From the NCBI RefSeq assembly GCF_030954495.1, contig NZ_JAVHUW010000040.1, forward strand, positions 1 to 64,000: 64,000 bases of DNA, in the 5' to 3' direction. The DNA is from Candidatus Desulfosporosinus nitrosoreducens (GTDB taxonomy: Bacteria > Bacillota > Desulfitobacteriia > Desulfitobacteriales > Desulfitobacteriaceae). Made by a program: the position numbers and the translations under genes. This document shows, piece after piece, positions 33,630 to 43,026 of this stretch. The first letter of the stretch is position 1. Each line of letters begins with the position of its first letter. The notes beneath the pieces were generated by a model, which searched no databases, was not told the origin of the DNA, and saw nothing but the letters and a program-made list of their open reading frames with translations.

Positions 33630-33658
33630 TAGTATGTACTTTTTAAAGGATGGTATGT
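33630..33658 (-). promoter_or_regulatory. Sigma-G-like promoter of the SASP gene
   Basis: Reading the minus strand, ACATA (complement of 33654-33658) and CATACTA (complement of 33630-33636) are separated by 17 bp. This matches forespore sigma-G promoters and the downstream gene is a forespore-type SASP. The leader is about 55 bases. Confidence 0.6.
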
Positions 33659-33850
33659 AACTAAACTATGAATATTTATGGAAGCCGAGGAAAAGACTTA
33701 TCTTAACTTTTATAATAATGAAATGTTTGGCTGAAAAAACTTGACTCCTTGGCAGATATTCTGGATTTGTTGAGTTTTCTGCTTAACGGGGTTGAGCAAA
33801 AAGATTGTGAACTAATGTTCTTTTTCTCTATGCTGCTATTAATTTGAGCG

Positions 33851-33879
33851 TTGGCTTTTAAGTGGAAAAAAGATATAAT
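33851..33879 (+). promoter_or_regulatory. Vegetative promoter of the TIM-barrel gene
   Basis: TTGGCT (33851-33856), a 17-bp spacer and a perfect TATAAT (33874-33879) precede the gene start by 34 bp. Confidence 0.65.
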
Positions 33880-33913
33880 GTGAGAAAAAATAACAAAATG
33901 GAGTGAATATTTT

Positions 33914-34750
33914 TTGCCATTATTATTTGGAACGGCCGGCGTTCCCTTATCCTCTGCCGATCGGTCGAGTGAAGGCGGAGTGCGCCGAATTCGTGAGCTA
34001 AAACTGGGTGCTATGGAAATTGAGTTTGTCCAAGGTGTAAGGATGGGAGAAGAGAAGGCAAGAAAAGTTGGCGCTGTGGCTAAGGAGGAAGGGATAGCTC
34101 TAAGCTGTCACGGTCCTTATTATATTAATCTCAATTCTCGCGAGCCGGAGAAAGTCGCTGCGAGTCGTGACCGTATTATTCAGAGTGCCCGGATTTCCAA
34201 GCTACTTGGGGTGCGGAGCGTTGTTTTTCATCCGGCCTTCAATCATGAGGATTCTGAAGATGTGGTTCTTGCCAGAATTATTAGGGAATTAACGCTTGTC
34301 CGAGAGATTCTTGACGCAGAGGACAATGATGTCGTACTCCGTCCTGAAACGACAGGTAAGGGAAGCCAATTCGGAGATTTAGCGCAAACCATTCGGATTG
34401 CTCAAGCAGTTCCCGGAGTATTGCCCTGCATTGATTTTAGTCATCTTCATGCCCGGACGAATGGCCGCTTTAATTCTTATGACGAGTTTTGCCAAATTCT
34501 TCACGAGGCGGCCAGTGGTTTGGGAGAGCGGTGGGTGAAAAATGTGCATTTTCATATTTCAGGCATTGAATATGGGGCCAAGGGCGAGAAGCGGCATCTC
34601 ATTCTTAAAGAATCTGATCTGCGCTATGAAGAGCTTTTGAAAGCCTGTCATTCTTTTGGGGTGGAAGGGTTAGTGATTTGCGAAAGCCCCAATTTAGAGG
34701 AGGATGCCCTGCTTTTGCAGCAGACCTATCGGTCTTGCGGTGAACTCTAG
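33914..34750 (+). CDS. Endonuclease IV-like xylose isomerase-type TIM-barrel protein
   Basis: A member of the AP endonuclease family 2 / sugar isomerase-like fold, possibly a DNA repair endonuclease. The 278 residues show metal-binding positions along the barrel: SCHGPYYINL (near 60), VVFHPAFNH (near 105), DVVLRPETTGK (near 145), IDFSHLHAR (near 180), NVHFHISG (near 218) and the late VICESPN. These follow the endonuclease IV pattern (HxxY, His, Glu, Asp-His, His-x-His, Glu). The start is TTG 33914, with GGAGTG nine bases before it. The neighbour Ku gene at 36.1 kb makes a DNA repair role attractive, but sugar-phosphate isomerases share the fold. Confidence 0.8.
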   Translation: MPLLFGTAGVPLSSADRSSEGGVRRIRELKLGAMEIEFVQGVRMGEEKARKVGAVAKEEGIALSCHGPYYINLNSREPEKVAASRDRIIQSARISKLLGVRSVVFHPAFNHEDSEDVVLARIIRELTLVREILDAEDNDVVLRPETTGKGSQFGDLAQTIRIAQAVPGVLPCIDFSHLHARTNGRFNSYDEFCQILHEAASGLGERWVKNVHFHISGIEYGAKGEKRHLILKESDLRYEELLKACHSFGVEGLVICESPNLEEDALLLQQTYRSCGEL

Positions 34751-34785
34751 ACGGTACCTTTAGGACAAAGAAAGAGGGAGAGAGT

Positions 34786-35391
34786 ATGGTGAATTATACT
34801 GCTGCCCATCAGGTGGCCTTGGAAAGGTTTCGAGCGGCTTCTTTAGAAGCTATGGCTCGCTGTTCAGGGTTTCCTCTGGAGGGTAATGCGCTTTCTGTTG
34901 AGTTTCTCGGTGGACATTACTATGTAGACTATCCTGAAGGGAATTTTCGTTTACAGGCATCCGCGGAAGAACTTCCCGTTTTCACCCAGATCTTAATTCT
35001 TCATTATCTGACCAATCTTACTGAAAGTGCCGCAACAGGACAATTAATTTCGTTTAAAGAGCTGCCCGGAGGAAGTATTTATATCCAGCCCTTTACTCAC
35101 CGAGCAATTGATCCACTCGTACGGAGTTTTGGCCCGGAACCTGATAAGTTGCTTGAAGCAGCTGCCCGTTTGGGAGGACAAGCCAATGAACTTGGAAATG
35201 TCGGGGTCACCCTGAGGGTTTTTCCGCGCGTCTCAGTAACCTTGATACTGTGGAGTGCCGATGATGAGTTTCCGGCTTCCGGAAATATTTTATTTGATTC
35301 TTCAGCCGCTTCGATTTTACCGACTGAAGACTATGCCGTACTGGCGAGTGTTGTCGTTGGAGCGCTCAAGCGCCGCATCAGTTCAAATTGA
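34786..35391 (+). CDS. DUF3786-family protein
   Basis: Function unknown. The 201-residue soluble protein has the DUF3786 layout: VEFLGGHYYVDYPEG (near 39-53), ILILHYLTNLTESAATGQLISFKELPGGSIYIQPF (near 70-104, split here by family landmarks HYL and FKELPGG), and a late LILWSADDEFPASGNILFD. Such proteins are found in acetogenic and sulfate-reducing anaerobes, some near corrinoid or C1 genes. An AGGGAGAGAG ribosome site precedes ATG 34786. It lies 35 bp after the TIM-barrel gene and is likely in the same transcript. No membrane segment or cysteine motif is seen. Confidence 0.8.
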   Translation: MVNYTAAHQVALERFRAASLEAMARCSGFPLEGNALSVEFLGGHYYVDYPEGNFRLQASAEELPVFTQILILHYLTNLTESAATGQLISFKELPGGSIYIQPFTHRAIDPLVRSFGPEPDKLLEAAARLGGQANELGNVGVTLRVFPRVSVTLILWSADDEFPASGNILFDSSAASILPTEDYAVLASVVVGALKRRISSN

Positions 35392-35481
35392 TAGGGAAAG
35401 TGTTTTACCGAATGAAGGAAAATAATGTTATCCTGGCGAATAAGTATCTGAGAAAATAATTGTTTCCAAGGAGCTGATTAA

Positions 35482-35916
35482 TTGGATAACGAAAAGTTTC
35501 AGGAATTTATCGCAGATCAATTCACAAAACTGTTCAGTGAGTTTCAAGGATTAAAGCAAGACGTCAGTGGATTAAAAGAGGATGTCAGCGGATTAAAGCA
35601 AGACGTCAGTGAATTAAAAGAAGATGTCAGCGGATTAAAGCAAGACGTCAGTCAATTAAAAGAAGATGTCAGCGGATTAAAACAAGATGTCAGTCAACTA
35701 AAATCAGATGTTGCAATAATAAAAGTAGATCTAATAGAATTAAAGGAGAGCCAAATTCGCCTAGAATCAGATTTTCACAATCAAATCACTGCTCTTCATG
35801 ACTTTAGGGTTAGTCAAGAACAGGTAAATCAGGCAACCAAAGGGCAATTGGTAAACCTATCCACAAAGCTGGAAGCGCTTCAGATGGAGACGGCTCATTT
35901 GCGCATAATAAAGTAA
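35482..35916 (+). CDS. Coiled-coil protein with heptad repeats
   Basis: Function unknown. The 144-residue protein starts at TTG 35482 with AAGGAGC before it. After MDNEKFQEFIADQFTKLF come eight seven-residue units of the form LKxDVSx (residues 23-79), then IELKESQIRLESDFH and an ordinary helix. This is a clean parallel coiled coil (Leu and Val in a/d positions). The DNA repeats with a 21-bp period over the same stretch. Similar proteins with tandem heptads are common in Firmicutes and can be phage- or competence-related; here no mobile gene is near. It precedes Ku by 190 bp. Confidence 0.65.
   Translation: MDNEKFQEFIADQFTKLFSEFQGLKQDVSGLKEDVSGLKQDVSELKEDVSGLKQDVSQLKEDVSGLKQDVSQLKSDVAIIKVDLIELKESQIRLESDFHNQITALHDFRVSQEQVNQATKGQLVNLSTKLEALQMETAHLRIIK
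35548..35713 (+). repeat. 21-bp tandem repeats encoding heptads
   Basis: About eight units with a 21-bp period, each coding for L-K-x-D-V-S-x. Copies differ at a few third positions and at one amino acid position, so the array is evolving by unit copying and drift. Confidence 0.75.
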
Positions 35917-35986
35917 ATGATTTTGCCGGTGGCCATGATTTATGGTTGCTTTCTACTTAGTATTTCCTAAAAGCAAATAAGAAACT

Positions 35987-36022
35987 ACTCTGACTTTGTT
36001 CAATAAACGAACAGAGTTTTTT
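35987..36022 (+). terminator. Terminator after the coiled-coil gene
   Basis: ACTCT/AGAGT and GTTC/GAAC pair with a 6-base bulge between them, followed by a T-run at 36017-36022 and more T beyond. It lies 70 bp after the stop. Confidence 0.6.
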
Positions 36023-36108
36023 ATTTTTATAGACAAGGTTCTTTGCTGTCCGGCTTGCATTAATCTCTTCTTTACGGTTTACACTACGCTTGAGGAGGTG
36101 TTGTATAA

Positions 36109-37029
36109 TTGCATACACTGTGGAAAGGTTCCATTAGTTTTGGCTTAGTGAATGTTCCGGTCAAAATGCACGCGGCCACGGAAGCGCAAGAATTTAAATT
36201 CAACTATTTGCATAAAGAATGTCAACATCGGATTCGCTCCATTAAAAAATGCCCACACTGCGACCAAGAAGTAGATATGGCTGACTTAGTAAAAGGGTAT
36301 GAATACGAAAAGGACCATTACGTTATTTTACAAGATGAAGATCTGGCATCTTTAGAACAGCCCCTGAGTCGCTCGATTGATATCCTGGATTTCGTTGATC
36401 TTAGCGAAATTGATCCCATATATTATGAAAAATCATATTATCTTTCTCCGGAAGAGACAGCTCAAAAGGCCTATCGTCTGCTGAGTAAAGCAATGGAGGA
36501 AAGCGGAAAGGTAGCCTTAGCTCGCATAACGATGCGTTCCAAGCAGCACTTAGCCTGTCTGAGAGTCTTTGAGGAAGGATTAGTTCTGGAAACTATGCAT
36601 TATCCAAAGGAAATTCGCCATATGGATTTAGTCTGGGACCAAGTTGTACCGACGGAAACGGAATTGACCATGGCTCGTCAGTTAATTGACAATCTGGCCC
36701 GTCCCTTCGAACCGCAAAAATACCGCGATGAATTACATGAACAAATGGCGGAGATGATTGAAAGCAAAGTGGCGGGGGAAAGCTTTAACGTGGAAGCTCC
36801 GGCAAAAGGCGGGCAAGTGGTTGATTTAATGGAAGCTTTGCGGGCCAGCATTGCCATGACTGAGCACGAAAACGGGAAAATAGAGCCTAAAAAACCAACT
36901 AGCAAAGTTCAAAAATCAATAGTTGAGTCCAATGAGAATGAGGTTGTTTTGGAGTCTCCCCAAGAGGACAAGCCTAAATCCACCCTAACTCCAAGGAAAC
37001 GAACTACCCGTCGCGCGAAAGGAGCCTAA
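36109..37029 (+). CDS. ku: Ku homodimer protein for non-homologous end joining
   Basis: Binds DNA double-strand ends and recruits a ligase. The 306-residue protein matches the bacterial Ku core from its first residues (LWKGSISFGLVNVPVKM) through HKECQHRIRSIKKCPHCDQEV (a Cys/His-rich segment, about 35-55), GYEYEKDHYV and FVDLSEIDPIYYEKSYYL. The C-terminus is a Lys/Arg-rich tail (PRKRTTRRAKGA), typical of extended Ku proteins that bind DNA. The start is TTG 36109, with GAGGAGGTG eight bases before it. No LigD gene is next to it, unlike many genomes. In spore formers Ku acts in the germinating spore. dprA lies 170 bp downstream. Confidence 0.94.
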   Translation: MHTLWKGSISFGLVNVPVKMHAATEAQEFKFNYLHKECQHRIRSIKKCPHCDQEVDMADLVKGYEYEKDHYVILQDEDLASLEQPLSRSIDILDFVDLSEIDPIYYEKSYYLSPEETAQKAYRLLSKAMEESGKVALARITMRSKQHLACLRVFEEGLVLETMHYPKEIRHMDLVWDQVVPTETELTMARQLIDNLARPFEPQKYRDELHEQMAEMIESKVAGESFNVEAPAKGGQVVDLMEALRASIAMTEHENGKIEPKKPTSKVQKSIVESNENEVVLESPQEDKPKSTLTPRKRTTRRAKGA

Positions 37030-37199
37030 GTATGGCTGAGACACAATTCCCGCTAAAAGTGACGAAGCGTACAGGGTGTGACTCTGAGGATTTCTCGCCA
37101 ATTATACATTATTTTACTTGAAACAATAAAATTCAACATAGTTTTACGCAGGAGATATGTCCTTAAGCCCCGAAAAAGTGGGCAAAGGAGGGGCTAGGC

Positions 37200-38321
37200 A
37201 TGGAACTGGACAAGGAAAAACTATTTCGGGCAGCTTTCCGCACAATAAAAGGAGTGGGAAGTCAGCATCTGCGGCAGCTCATTGCTTATTTTGGAAGCGC
37301 TGTTCAAGCATGGGAGGCATCTCCAAGCGCTTATTCCCCATTGACACCCCAGGGAAAATGGATTAATGAGGTCCTCAGGAGAAAACGAATGATTGACCCT
37401 GATAAAATTGGTCTTGATCTGCACAATCAAGGAATCAAGATGATTACTCCGCATGAAGCCAATTATCCTGCTTTGCTAAATGAGCTGGCAGATGCGCCTC
37501 CACTTTTATATTATCGCGGCACTCTGGAAAGCAGCTTCGAAGTTTTGGCAATTGTCGGCTCAAGACAAGCAACGTCTTATGGCAAAGCAGCGGCACGCAG
37601 GTTGGGCCGCGAAGTGGTACTGCAAGGAATGGTGGTCGTCAGCGGGCTGGCCCGGGGAATTGATACAGCCTCTCATCAAGGGGCGCTTGATGGTGAAGGA
37701 GTGACCTGGGCTTTTTTGGGTTGCGGCCTTGACCAAGTTTATCCCCGGGAGAATGGCCGCTTGGCTGAACAAATTGTGGCAAAGGGCGCACTTATTAGTG
37801 AGTTTCCCCCAGGCACGCCACCTCTTGCCGCGAACTTTCCGGCGCGCAATCGGTTGATTAGTGGCTGTGCGCGAGGGGTTGTCGTTGTCGAGGCAGCCGA
37901 AAGAAGCGGGGCCATGATCACGGTAGACTTTGCCTTGGAGCAAGGGCGGGAGGTCTTTGCCGTTCCCGGACCGATTTTCAGTCCCTTGAGTCGGGGGCCC
38001 CACAATTTGTTGCGCCAAGGAGCTAAAATCGCGACGGAGATTGAAGACATTTGCAGTGAAATATCCATTAGCCCTAAGGCTGAAAACAGACTCGCTTCAA
38101 GTTTGGATAATCAACAATTGACAAAAAGCCAGATTTCCGAGAATGAGGATCATCAATTAGTTTTGCAACAGTTAAGCGATGTTCCCCTCCACATAGATCA
38201 ACTTGCTGTGCACTCGTCATTATCCGTAGCCGCCCTGTCTTTAGCCTTGCTGGAACTGCAATTAAGAGGAAAAATCAAACAATTGCCGGGACAACATTAT
38301 GTCTTGGCAAGAGAGTGCTAG
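37200..38321 (+). CDS. dprA: DNA-processing protein DprA
   Basis: A single-strand DNA-binding protein that loads RecA during transformation or recombination. The 373 residues have an N-terminal SAM/helix-hairpin-helix part, the Rossmann-type core with IVGSRQATSYGK, GLARGIDTASHQGAL, FLGCGLDQVYPREN and FPARNRLISGCARGVVVVEA, and a C-terminal winged-helix domain (about 310-373). AAGGAGGGG precedes ATG 37200. It is the first gene of the block leading to topA, the usual Firmicute order (dprA-topA-trmFO-xerC). No competence pilus genes are in the window. Confidence 0.94.
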   Translation: MELDKEKLFRAAFRTIKGVGSQHLRQLIAYFGSAVQAWEASPSAYSPLTPQGKWINEVLRRKRMIDPDKIGLDLHNQGIKMITPHEANYPALLNELADAPPLLYYRGTLESSFEVLAIVGSRQATSYGKAAARRLGREVVLQGMVVVSGLARGIDTASHQGALDGEGVTWAFLGCGLDQVYPRENGRLAEQIVAKGALISEFPPGTPPLAANFPARNRLISGCARGVVVVEAAERSGAMITVDFALEQGREVFAVPGPIFSPLSRGPHNLLRQGAKIATEIEDICSEISISPKAENRLASSLDNQQLTKSQISENEDHQLVLQQLSDVPLHIDQLAVHSSLSVAALSLALLELQLRGKIKQLPGQHYVLAREC

Positions 38322-38573
38322 ACATCCGAGGAAAAAGGCGTTAAGATAGGCATTAGTTTTACCGGCATTGACCGAAAGGTTTAGAAGAATCCAATTTGGA
38401 GATAAAATCCCTTGATTATCAGGCCTTTCATCCGTCAAAGATGTAATTTAGAAGTTTTAACGGCGATAATCATGCGGGTGGAAGGAATAAAAGAAATTAA
38501 AATAGTCAAAGTATTAGTAATTCAGACATTTAAAATCTAAAGAGGATTTTTTAGTTTGTTTTGAGGTGAAATT

Positions 38574-40670
38574 ATGTCGAAAACGCTTGTAATTGTAGAA
38601 TCTCCAGCCAAAGCTAAATCGATCAGCAAATTCCTGGGCAATCGCTACACAGTAAAGGCTTCTATGGGACACCTGCGCGATTTGCCCAAAAGTCAGTTAG
38701 GGGTGGATCTGGAGCATAACTTTGAACCTAAATATATTGCTATCCGGGGACGAGGAGATTTGATTAAAGATTTACGTACGGCTGCGAAGGGAGCAGATAA
38801 AGTTTTTCTGGCTTCTGACCCGGATCGTGAGGGGGAAGCTATTGCCTGGCATCTTTCCTATTTGCTGGGACTTAATCAGGGTGACAAAAACCGAATTGAA
38901 TTTCACGAGATCACAAAATCGGCAATTCAGGCGGCTATTAAGCAGCCGCGCGAAGTTGACATGGACCGGGTAGATGCGCAGCAAGCCCGCCGGGTTTTGG
39001 ATAGATTAGTTGGCTACCAGTTAAGCCCGCTGCTTTGGAGAAAGATTAAAAAGGGTCTCAGCGCCGGTAGGGTCCAGTCTGTAGCGGTAAGACTTATTGA
39101 TGATCGTGAAGAGCAGATTCGGTCGTTTGTATCAGAAGAATACTGGAGTTTAACCGCCAACCTGGAATCTCAGGGAGGCAGATTTGAGGCCAAGCTGCTC
39201 AAGAAAGCGGGGCAAAAAATAGCCATTTCCTCAAAAACTGAGATGGAAATGGTCTTAAATGATCTTAAAGGAAAAGATTTTCAAGTTGCGGATGTTCGTT
39301 CCAAAGAGAAGAAAAAACAGCCCGCTCCGCCCTTCACAACCAGCAGTTTGCAGCAAGAAGCTCATCGCAAATTAGGGTTTTCACCAAAACGAACGATGAT
39401 GTTGGCTCAACAGCTTTATGAAGGACTTGATTTGGGAAAAGAAGGAACCGTGGGTCTGATTACCTATATGCGTACCGATTCTGTTAAAGTGGCTGATGTT
39501 GCCCAAGCAGAGGCTAAGGAATGGATTATAGAGCATTATGGGCCTGACTATTATCCTCCCGAACCCCGTCAGTTTGCCAATAAAGGCCGGTCTCAAGAAG
39601 CTCATGAGGCGATTCGCCCTACTGCCGCCCTGCGTACTCCGGATTTATTGAAAGGAATTTTAACCCGTGATCAATTGCGCTTGTATCGTTTGATTTGGGA
39701 ACGTTTTATCTCCAGTCAAATGAGCGTTGCTGTCATGGATACCTTGACTGTTGATATTGGTGTGGGAGATGCCTTATTCCGAGCCAATACTTCAAGTATC
39801 CGTTTTGCCGGATTTCTGGCAGTTTACGAGGAGGGAAAAGACGAAGGAGAGCCTCTTGATGATGAACAAAGCTCCCTGACACTTTCCGTATCTCCGGGCG
39901 AAATGTTGCAGCTTATCAAGCTGCAGGAGAAACAGCACTTTACGGAGCCCCCGCCGCGCTATACTGAGGCCTCGCTGGTACGAAAACTGGAAGAAGAAGG
40001 GATTGGCAGGCCCAGCACTTACGCGCCAACTATTGAAACTATTCAAACTCGGGGTTATGTTGTCAAAGAAGAAAAACAACTAATTCCCACAGAACTGGGA
40101 GACATTGTGATTTCCTTGCTCAAAGAGCATTTTCCGGATATTGTAAATCTGGAGTTTACGGCCAACTTAGAAGAAAAACTCGATCTAATTGAGGAAGGCA
40201 GTGTTCCCTGGAAGTCGGTTATTAAAGAATATTATTTTCCTTTTTCCGAGACTCTGGCTCTTGCCGAGGAGAGAATCGGCAAAGTTAAGATTGAGGATCA
40301 GGTTTCCGATGAACTATGCGAGAATTGCGGACGGAATATGGTTATTAAGATGGGACGCTATGGTAAATTCCTTGCTTGCCCGGGTTTCCCTGAGTGTCGA
40401 AACACGAAACCGCTGCTGGAACAGGTGGGAGCCAATTGCCCTAAGTGTGCTAAGCCTCTGGTGATTCGCCGTTCTAAGAAAGGCCGCAAATTTTTTGGGT
40501 GCAGCGCTTATCCGGAGTGTGATTTTGTGTCCTGGGAAATGCCGGCTCCGGAGCCTTGCCCCGAATGTCAGGGAATGATGGTTATTAAATCATCTAAACG
40601 GCAGAAAAAACATGTCTGTACGAATCCTGAATGTCGGTTCACTAAAATAATTGATGAAGATTTAGGGTAA
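38574..40670 (+). CDS. topA: DNA topoisomerase I (type IA)
   Basis: Relaxes negative supercoils. The 698 residues open with the TOPRIM domain ([17 protein letters not shown], then [15 protein letters not shown]), hold the catalytic Tyr in TYMRTDS (about 298) and the EAHEAIRPT segment, and end in three zinc fingers of the CxxC...CxxxxC type ([14 protein letters not shown] and CPECQGM, about 580-690). All metals ligands look complete. GAGGTG precedes ATG 38574. It is in the conserved cluster with trmFO and xerC. Length is normal. Confidence 0.97.
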   Translation: MSKTLVIVESPAKAKSISKFLGNRYTVKASMGHLRDLPKSQLGVDLEHNFEPKYIAIRGRGDLIKDLRTAAKGADKVFLASDPDREGEAIAWHLSYLLGLNQGDKNRIEFHEITKSAIQAAIKQPREVDMDRVDAQQARRVLDRLVGYQLSPLLWRKIKKGLSAGRVQSVAVRLIDDREEQIRSFVSEEYWSLTANLESQGGRFEAKLLKKAGQKIAISSKTEMEMVLNDLKGKDFQVADVRSKEKKKQPAPPFTTSSLQQEAHRKLGFSPKRTMMLAQQLYEGLDLGKEGTVGLITYMRTDSVKVADVAQAEAKEWIIEHYGPDYYPPEPRQFANKGRSQEAHEAIRPTAALRTPDLLKGILTRDQLRLYRLIWERFISSQMSVAVMDTLTVDIGVGDALFRANTSSIRFAGFLAVYEEGKDEGEPLDDEQSSLTLSVSPGEMLQLIKLQEKQHFTEPPPRYTEASLVRKLEEEGIGRPSTYAPTIETIQTRGYVVKEEKQLIPTELGDIVISLLKEHFPDIVNLEFTANLEEKLDLIEEGSVPWKSVIKEYYFPFSETLALAEERIGKVKIEDQVSDELCENCGRNMVIKMGRYGKFLACPGFPECRNTKPLLEQVGANCPKCAKPLVIRRSKKGRKFFGCSAYPECDFVSWEMPAPEPCPECQGMMVIKSSKRQKKHVCTNPECRFTKIIDEDLG

Positions 40671-40704
40671 ACCATTCCCGAAAAGAAGAGGAGCGAATCG
40701 AGAC

Positions 40705-42021
40705 ATGCAGAAGATAACCGTTATCGGTGCGGGACTGGCAGGCTCTGAGGCCGCTTGGCAACTGGCCAAACGCGGTGTGAAGGTAGATTTATATGAAATG
40801 AGGCCCACTAAATTCACGCCTGCTCATCATACAGACTTATGCGCGGAATTAGTTTGCAGCAATTCTCTGCGTGCGGCTGGGTTGGAAAATGCCGTGGGCT
40901 TATTAAAAGAAGAGATGCGTCGTTTGGATTCTTTAGTTATGAGTGCAGCGGATCACACTGCAGTACCGGCGGGAGGAGCTTTGGCTGTAGACCGGAACTT
41001 ATTTTCGGCTGAGATTACCCGACGTTTAGAAGAACATCCCAATGTGGCGATCCACAGGGAAGAGGTACACGCCTTGCCGCAAGACGCTATCACGATTGTG
41101 GCCAGCGGACCTTTAACCTCGGACGACCTGGCAAGGGATATCCTCCGGGTAACCGGCGAAGAAGCGCTTTCTTTTTATGACGCGGCGGCTCCCATTGTTA
41201 CTTATGAATCTATTGATTTAGATAAAGCTTTTTGGGCATCGAGATACGATAAAGGTGAAGCGGATTATTTAAACTGCCCATTGTCCAAAGAAGACTATGA
41301 GCTTTTTTATCAAGAGCTGATCAATGCTGAAACGGCTGAAATTCAGGGCTTTGAACAAGGTGATGTTTTTGAAGGCTGCCTTCCTATTGAGGTGATGGCA
41401 AAGCGTGGAATTCAGACGTTAACCTTTGGTCCGCTCAAACCGGTAGGACTTCAGGACCCTCGCACGGGGAAAAAGCCTTTTGCCGTTGTTCAACTTCGTA
41501 AAGAAAATCAATCAGGGACTCTTTTCAATTTAGTAGGCTTTCAAACTCATCTAAAATGGGGTGAACAGAAACGGGTATTTTCTTTAATCCCCGGCTTGGA
41601 ACGGGCAGAGTTTGCCCGTTTTGGAGTGATGCACCGCAATACTTTTTTAAACGCTCCCAAAGTTCTTAAAGCGGATTTCAGCTTTACTGGCAGACCGTCA
41701 CTGTTCTTTGCAGGGCAAATGACAGGAGTGGAAGGATATGTGGAATCGGCAGCCAGCGGCCTCCTGGCAGGTCTTAATGCTTGGCGCAAGACCCAACAGC
41801 TGGACCCCTTGGTGTTTCCTGCTGAGACAACTTTAGGAGGATTAGCCCGTCATTTGGAGGGTTCATCCAGTCAGAGCTTCCAGCCCATGAATATTAACTT
41901 TGGCCTTCTGCCACCGCTGCAGGAGAGAATACGAGATAAGCGCCTGAAGAACACTAAAATTTCTCAGAGGTCTTTGGCGGTTTTAAGTGAATTCTGTTCT
42001 TTGGAGAATTTAGGGGGGTAA
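40705..42021 (+). CDS. trmFO: Methylenetetrahydrofolate-tRNA-(uracil-54-C5)-methyltransferase
   Basis: Makes m5U54 in the T-loop of tRNA with methylene-tetrahydrofolate and FAD. The 438 residues start with the dinucleotide motif [16 protein letters not shown] and the family pattern [14 protein letters not shown], then CSNSLR, and end with NINFGLLPP. It shows that this organism uses folate C1 chemistry, which matters when reading the methanopterin-type Mch at 21-22 kb. AGAGGAGCG precedes ATG 40705. It lies between topA and xerC as in other Firmicutes. Confidence 0.96.
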   Translation: MQKITVIGAGLAGSEAAWQLAKRGVKVDLYEMRPTKFTPAHHTDLCAELVCSNSLRAAGLENAVGLLKEEMRRLDSLVMSAADHTAVPAGGALAVDRNLFSAEITRRLEEHPNVAIHREEVHALPQDAITIVASGPLTSDDLARDILRVTGEEALSFYDAAAPIVTYESIDLDKAFWASRYDKGEADYLNCPLSKEDYELFYQELINAETAEIQGFEQGDVFEGCLPIEVMAKRGIQTLTFGPLKPVGLQDPRTGKKPFAVVQLRKENQSGTLFNLVGFQTHLKWGEQKRVFSLIPGLERAEFARFGVMHRNTFLNAPKVLKADFSFTGRPSLFFAGQMTGVEGYVESAASGLLAGLNAWRKTQQLDPLVFPAETTLGGLARHLEGSSSQSFQPMNINFGLLPPLQERIRDKRLKNTKISQRSLAVLSEFCSLENLGG

Positions 42022-42026
42022 GCAAA

Positions 42027-42932
42027 GTGCTAGCCGATGAGGCTTTAAGTCTGTTTGCGGGGTATCAGTATTCCCAAAATCGCTCAGAGCATACTGTGAC
42101 GGCTTATCAAACCGATCTTGGTCAGTTTTTTCGTTTTGCCGCCCAGGAGCTTGGTCAGGAACCTGAAACTCTTGAGGCAGATCAGATTGATGTTTATATT
42201 GTGCGCAGCTTTCTGGGAATATTAACAGACCATGGCTTATCACGCAAAAGTATGGCCCGTAAGCTTGCCGCGCTGAGATCCTTGTTTAAGTTTTTATGCC
42301 GTAAGGAGGTTCTCGCCGTCAATCCGGTGCAGCGCATTGCCAGCCCGAAAGTGGGGAGAAAGCTTCCACACTTTCTCTATCTGGACCAAGTTGAGGGATT
42401 ACTGAAAGCCTCGGATTGCACCCAGCTCTTAGGCGCTCGTGATCAAGTGATTATGGAATTGCTTTACGGCTCGGGCTTGAGGGTCAGTGAACTGGTCGGT
42501 TTAAACCGGGAAAGCCTGGACTTAGACAGCGGCTTGCTCAGAGTCCTGGGAAAAGGAAACAAAGAAAGGGTAGTGCCGCTTACTGACTATGCTCGCCGGG
42601 CTATTGAAAGCTATCTCAAAATGCGCAGTGATGATAAAGAAGCCCTGCTGTTAAATTATCAAGGAACTCGTTTGTCCGACCGTTCAGTTCGGCGTATTTT
42701 GGATAAACTAGTAACTAAAGTTTCTCTGGAACAACATGTCCATCCCCATATGCTTCGCCATTCTTTTGCTACCCATCTTTTAGACGGAGGAGCGGACTTA
42801 AGAAGTGTCCAGGAATTGTTGGGACATCAGAAATTGTCGTCAACCCAAATTTATACGCACTTAACGCGGGAACGATTAAAAAATGTTTATGCAAAGGCAC
42901 ATCCCAGAGCCAAGGGGGCAGAAAACTCTTGA
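42027..42932 (+). CDS. xerC: Tyrosine recombinase XerC
   Basis: Resolves chromosome dimers at dif with a partner recombinase. The 301 residues have the N-terminal SAM-like core-binding domain and a catalytic domain with Arg in YGSGLRVSELVGL (about 152), Lys in the KGNKERVVP strand, HMLRHSFATHLLDGGADLR (His and Arg), the late His in LLGHQKLSSTQIYTHLT and the Tyr nucleophile there. Start GTG 42027 follows a G-rich site that overlaps the trmFO stop. The equivalent B. subtilis gene is codV. The gene leads directly to hslV, where a separate promoter appears. Confidence 0.93.
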   Translation: MLADEALSLFAGYQYSQNRSEHTVTAYQTDLGQFFRFAAQELGQEPETLEADQIDVYIVRSFLGILTDHGLSRKSMARKLAALRSLFKFLCRKEVLAVNPVQRIASPKVGRKLPHFLYLDQVEGLLKASDCTQLLGARDQVIMELLYGSGLRVSELVGLNRESLDLDSGLLRVLGKGNKERVVPLTDYARRAIESYLKMRSDDKEALLLNYQGTRLSDRSVRRILDKLVTKVSLEQHVHPHMLRHSFATHLLDGGADLRSVQELLGHQKLSSTQIYTHLTRERLKNVYAKAHPRAKGAENS

Positions 42933-42940
42933 GGATAGTG

Positions 42941-42955
42941 AATTTTCACAAAAAG
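42941..42955 (+). promoter_or_regulatory. CodY-box-like sequence upstream of hslV-hslU-codY
   Basis: AATTTTCACAAAAAG agrees with the CodY consensus (AATTTTCWGAAAATT) at 12 of 15 positions. It lies 24 bp before the -35 box of the hslV promoter, in the operon that ends with codY, so self-control by CodY is possible. Confidence 0.45.
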
Positions 42956-42978
42956 TTATAAATTGTCTACAATTGAGC

Positions 42979-43007
42979 TTGACACACAGAAAATGCCCTA
43001 GTAAACT
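42979..43007 (+). promoter_or_regulatory. Promoter of the hslV-hslU-codY genes
   Basis: TTGACA (42979-42984), a 17-bp spacer and TAAACT (43002-43007) form a good vegetative promoter. The start would be near 43014, only about 13 bases before ATG 43027, so the AAGGAGGGG site would be at the 5' end of the mRNA. Confidence 0.55.
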
Positions 43008-43026
43008 GCATTAAGGAGGGGTTATC

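Larger units (their letters stand above)
33568..33913. other. 346-bp divergent intergenic region with two promoters
   Basis: It holds the minus-strand sigma-G-like promoter of the SASP gene and the plus-strand vegetative promoter of the TIM-barrel gene. I see no other supported feature. Confidence 0.6.
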
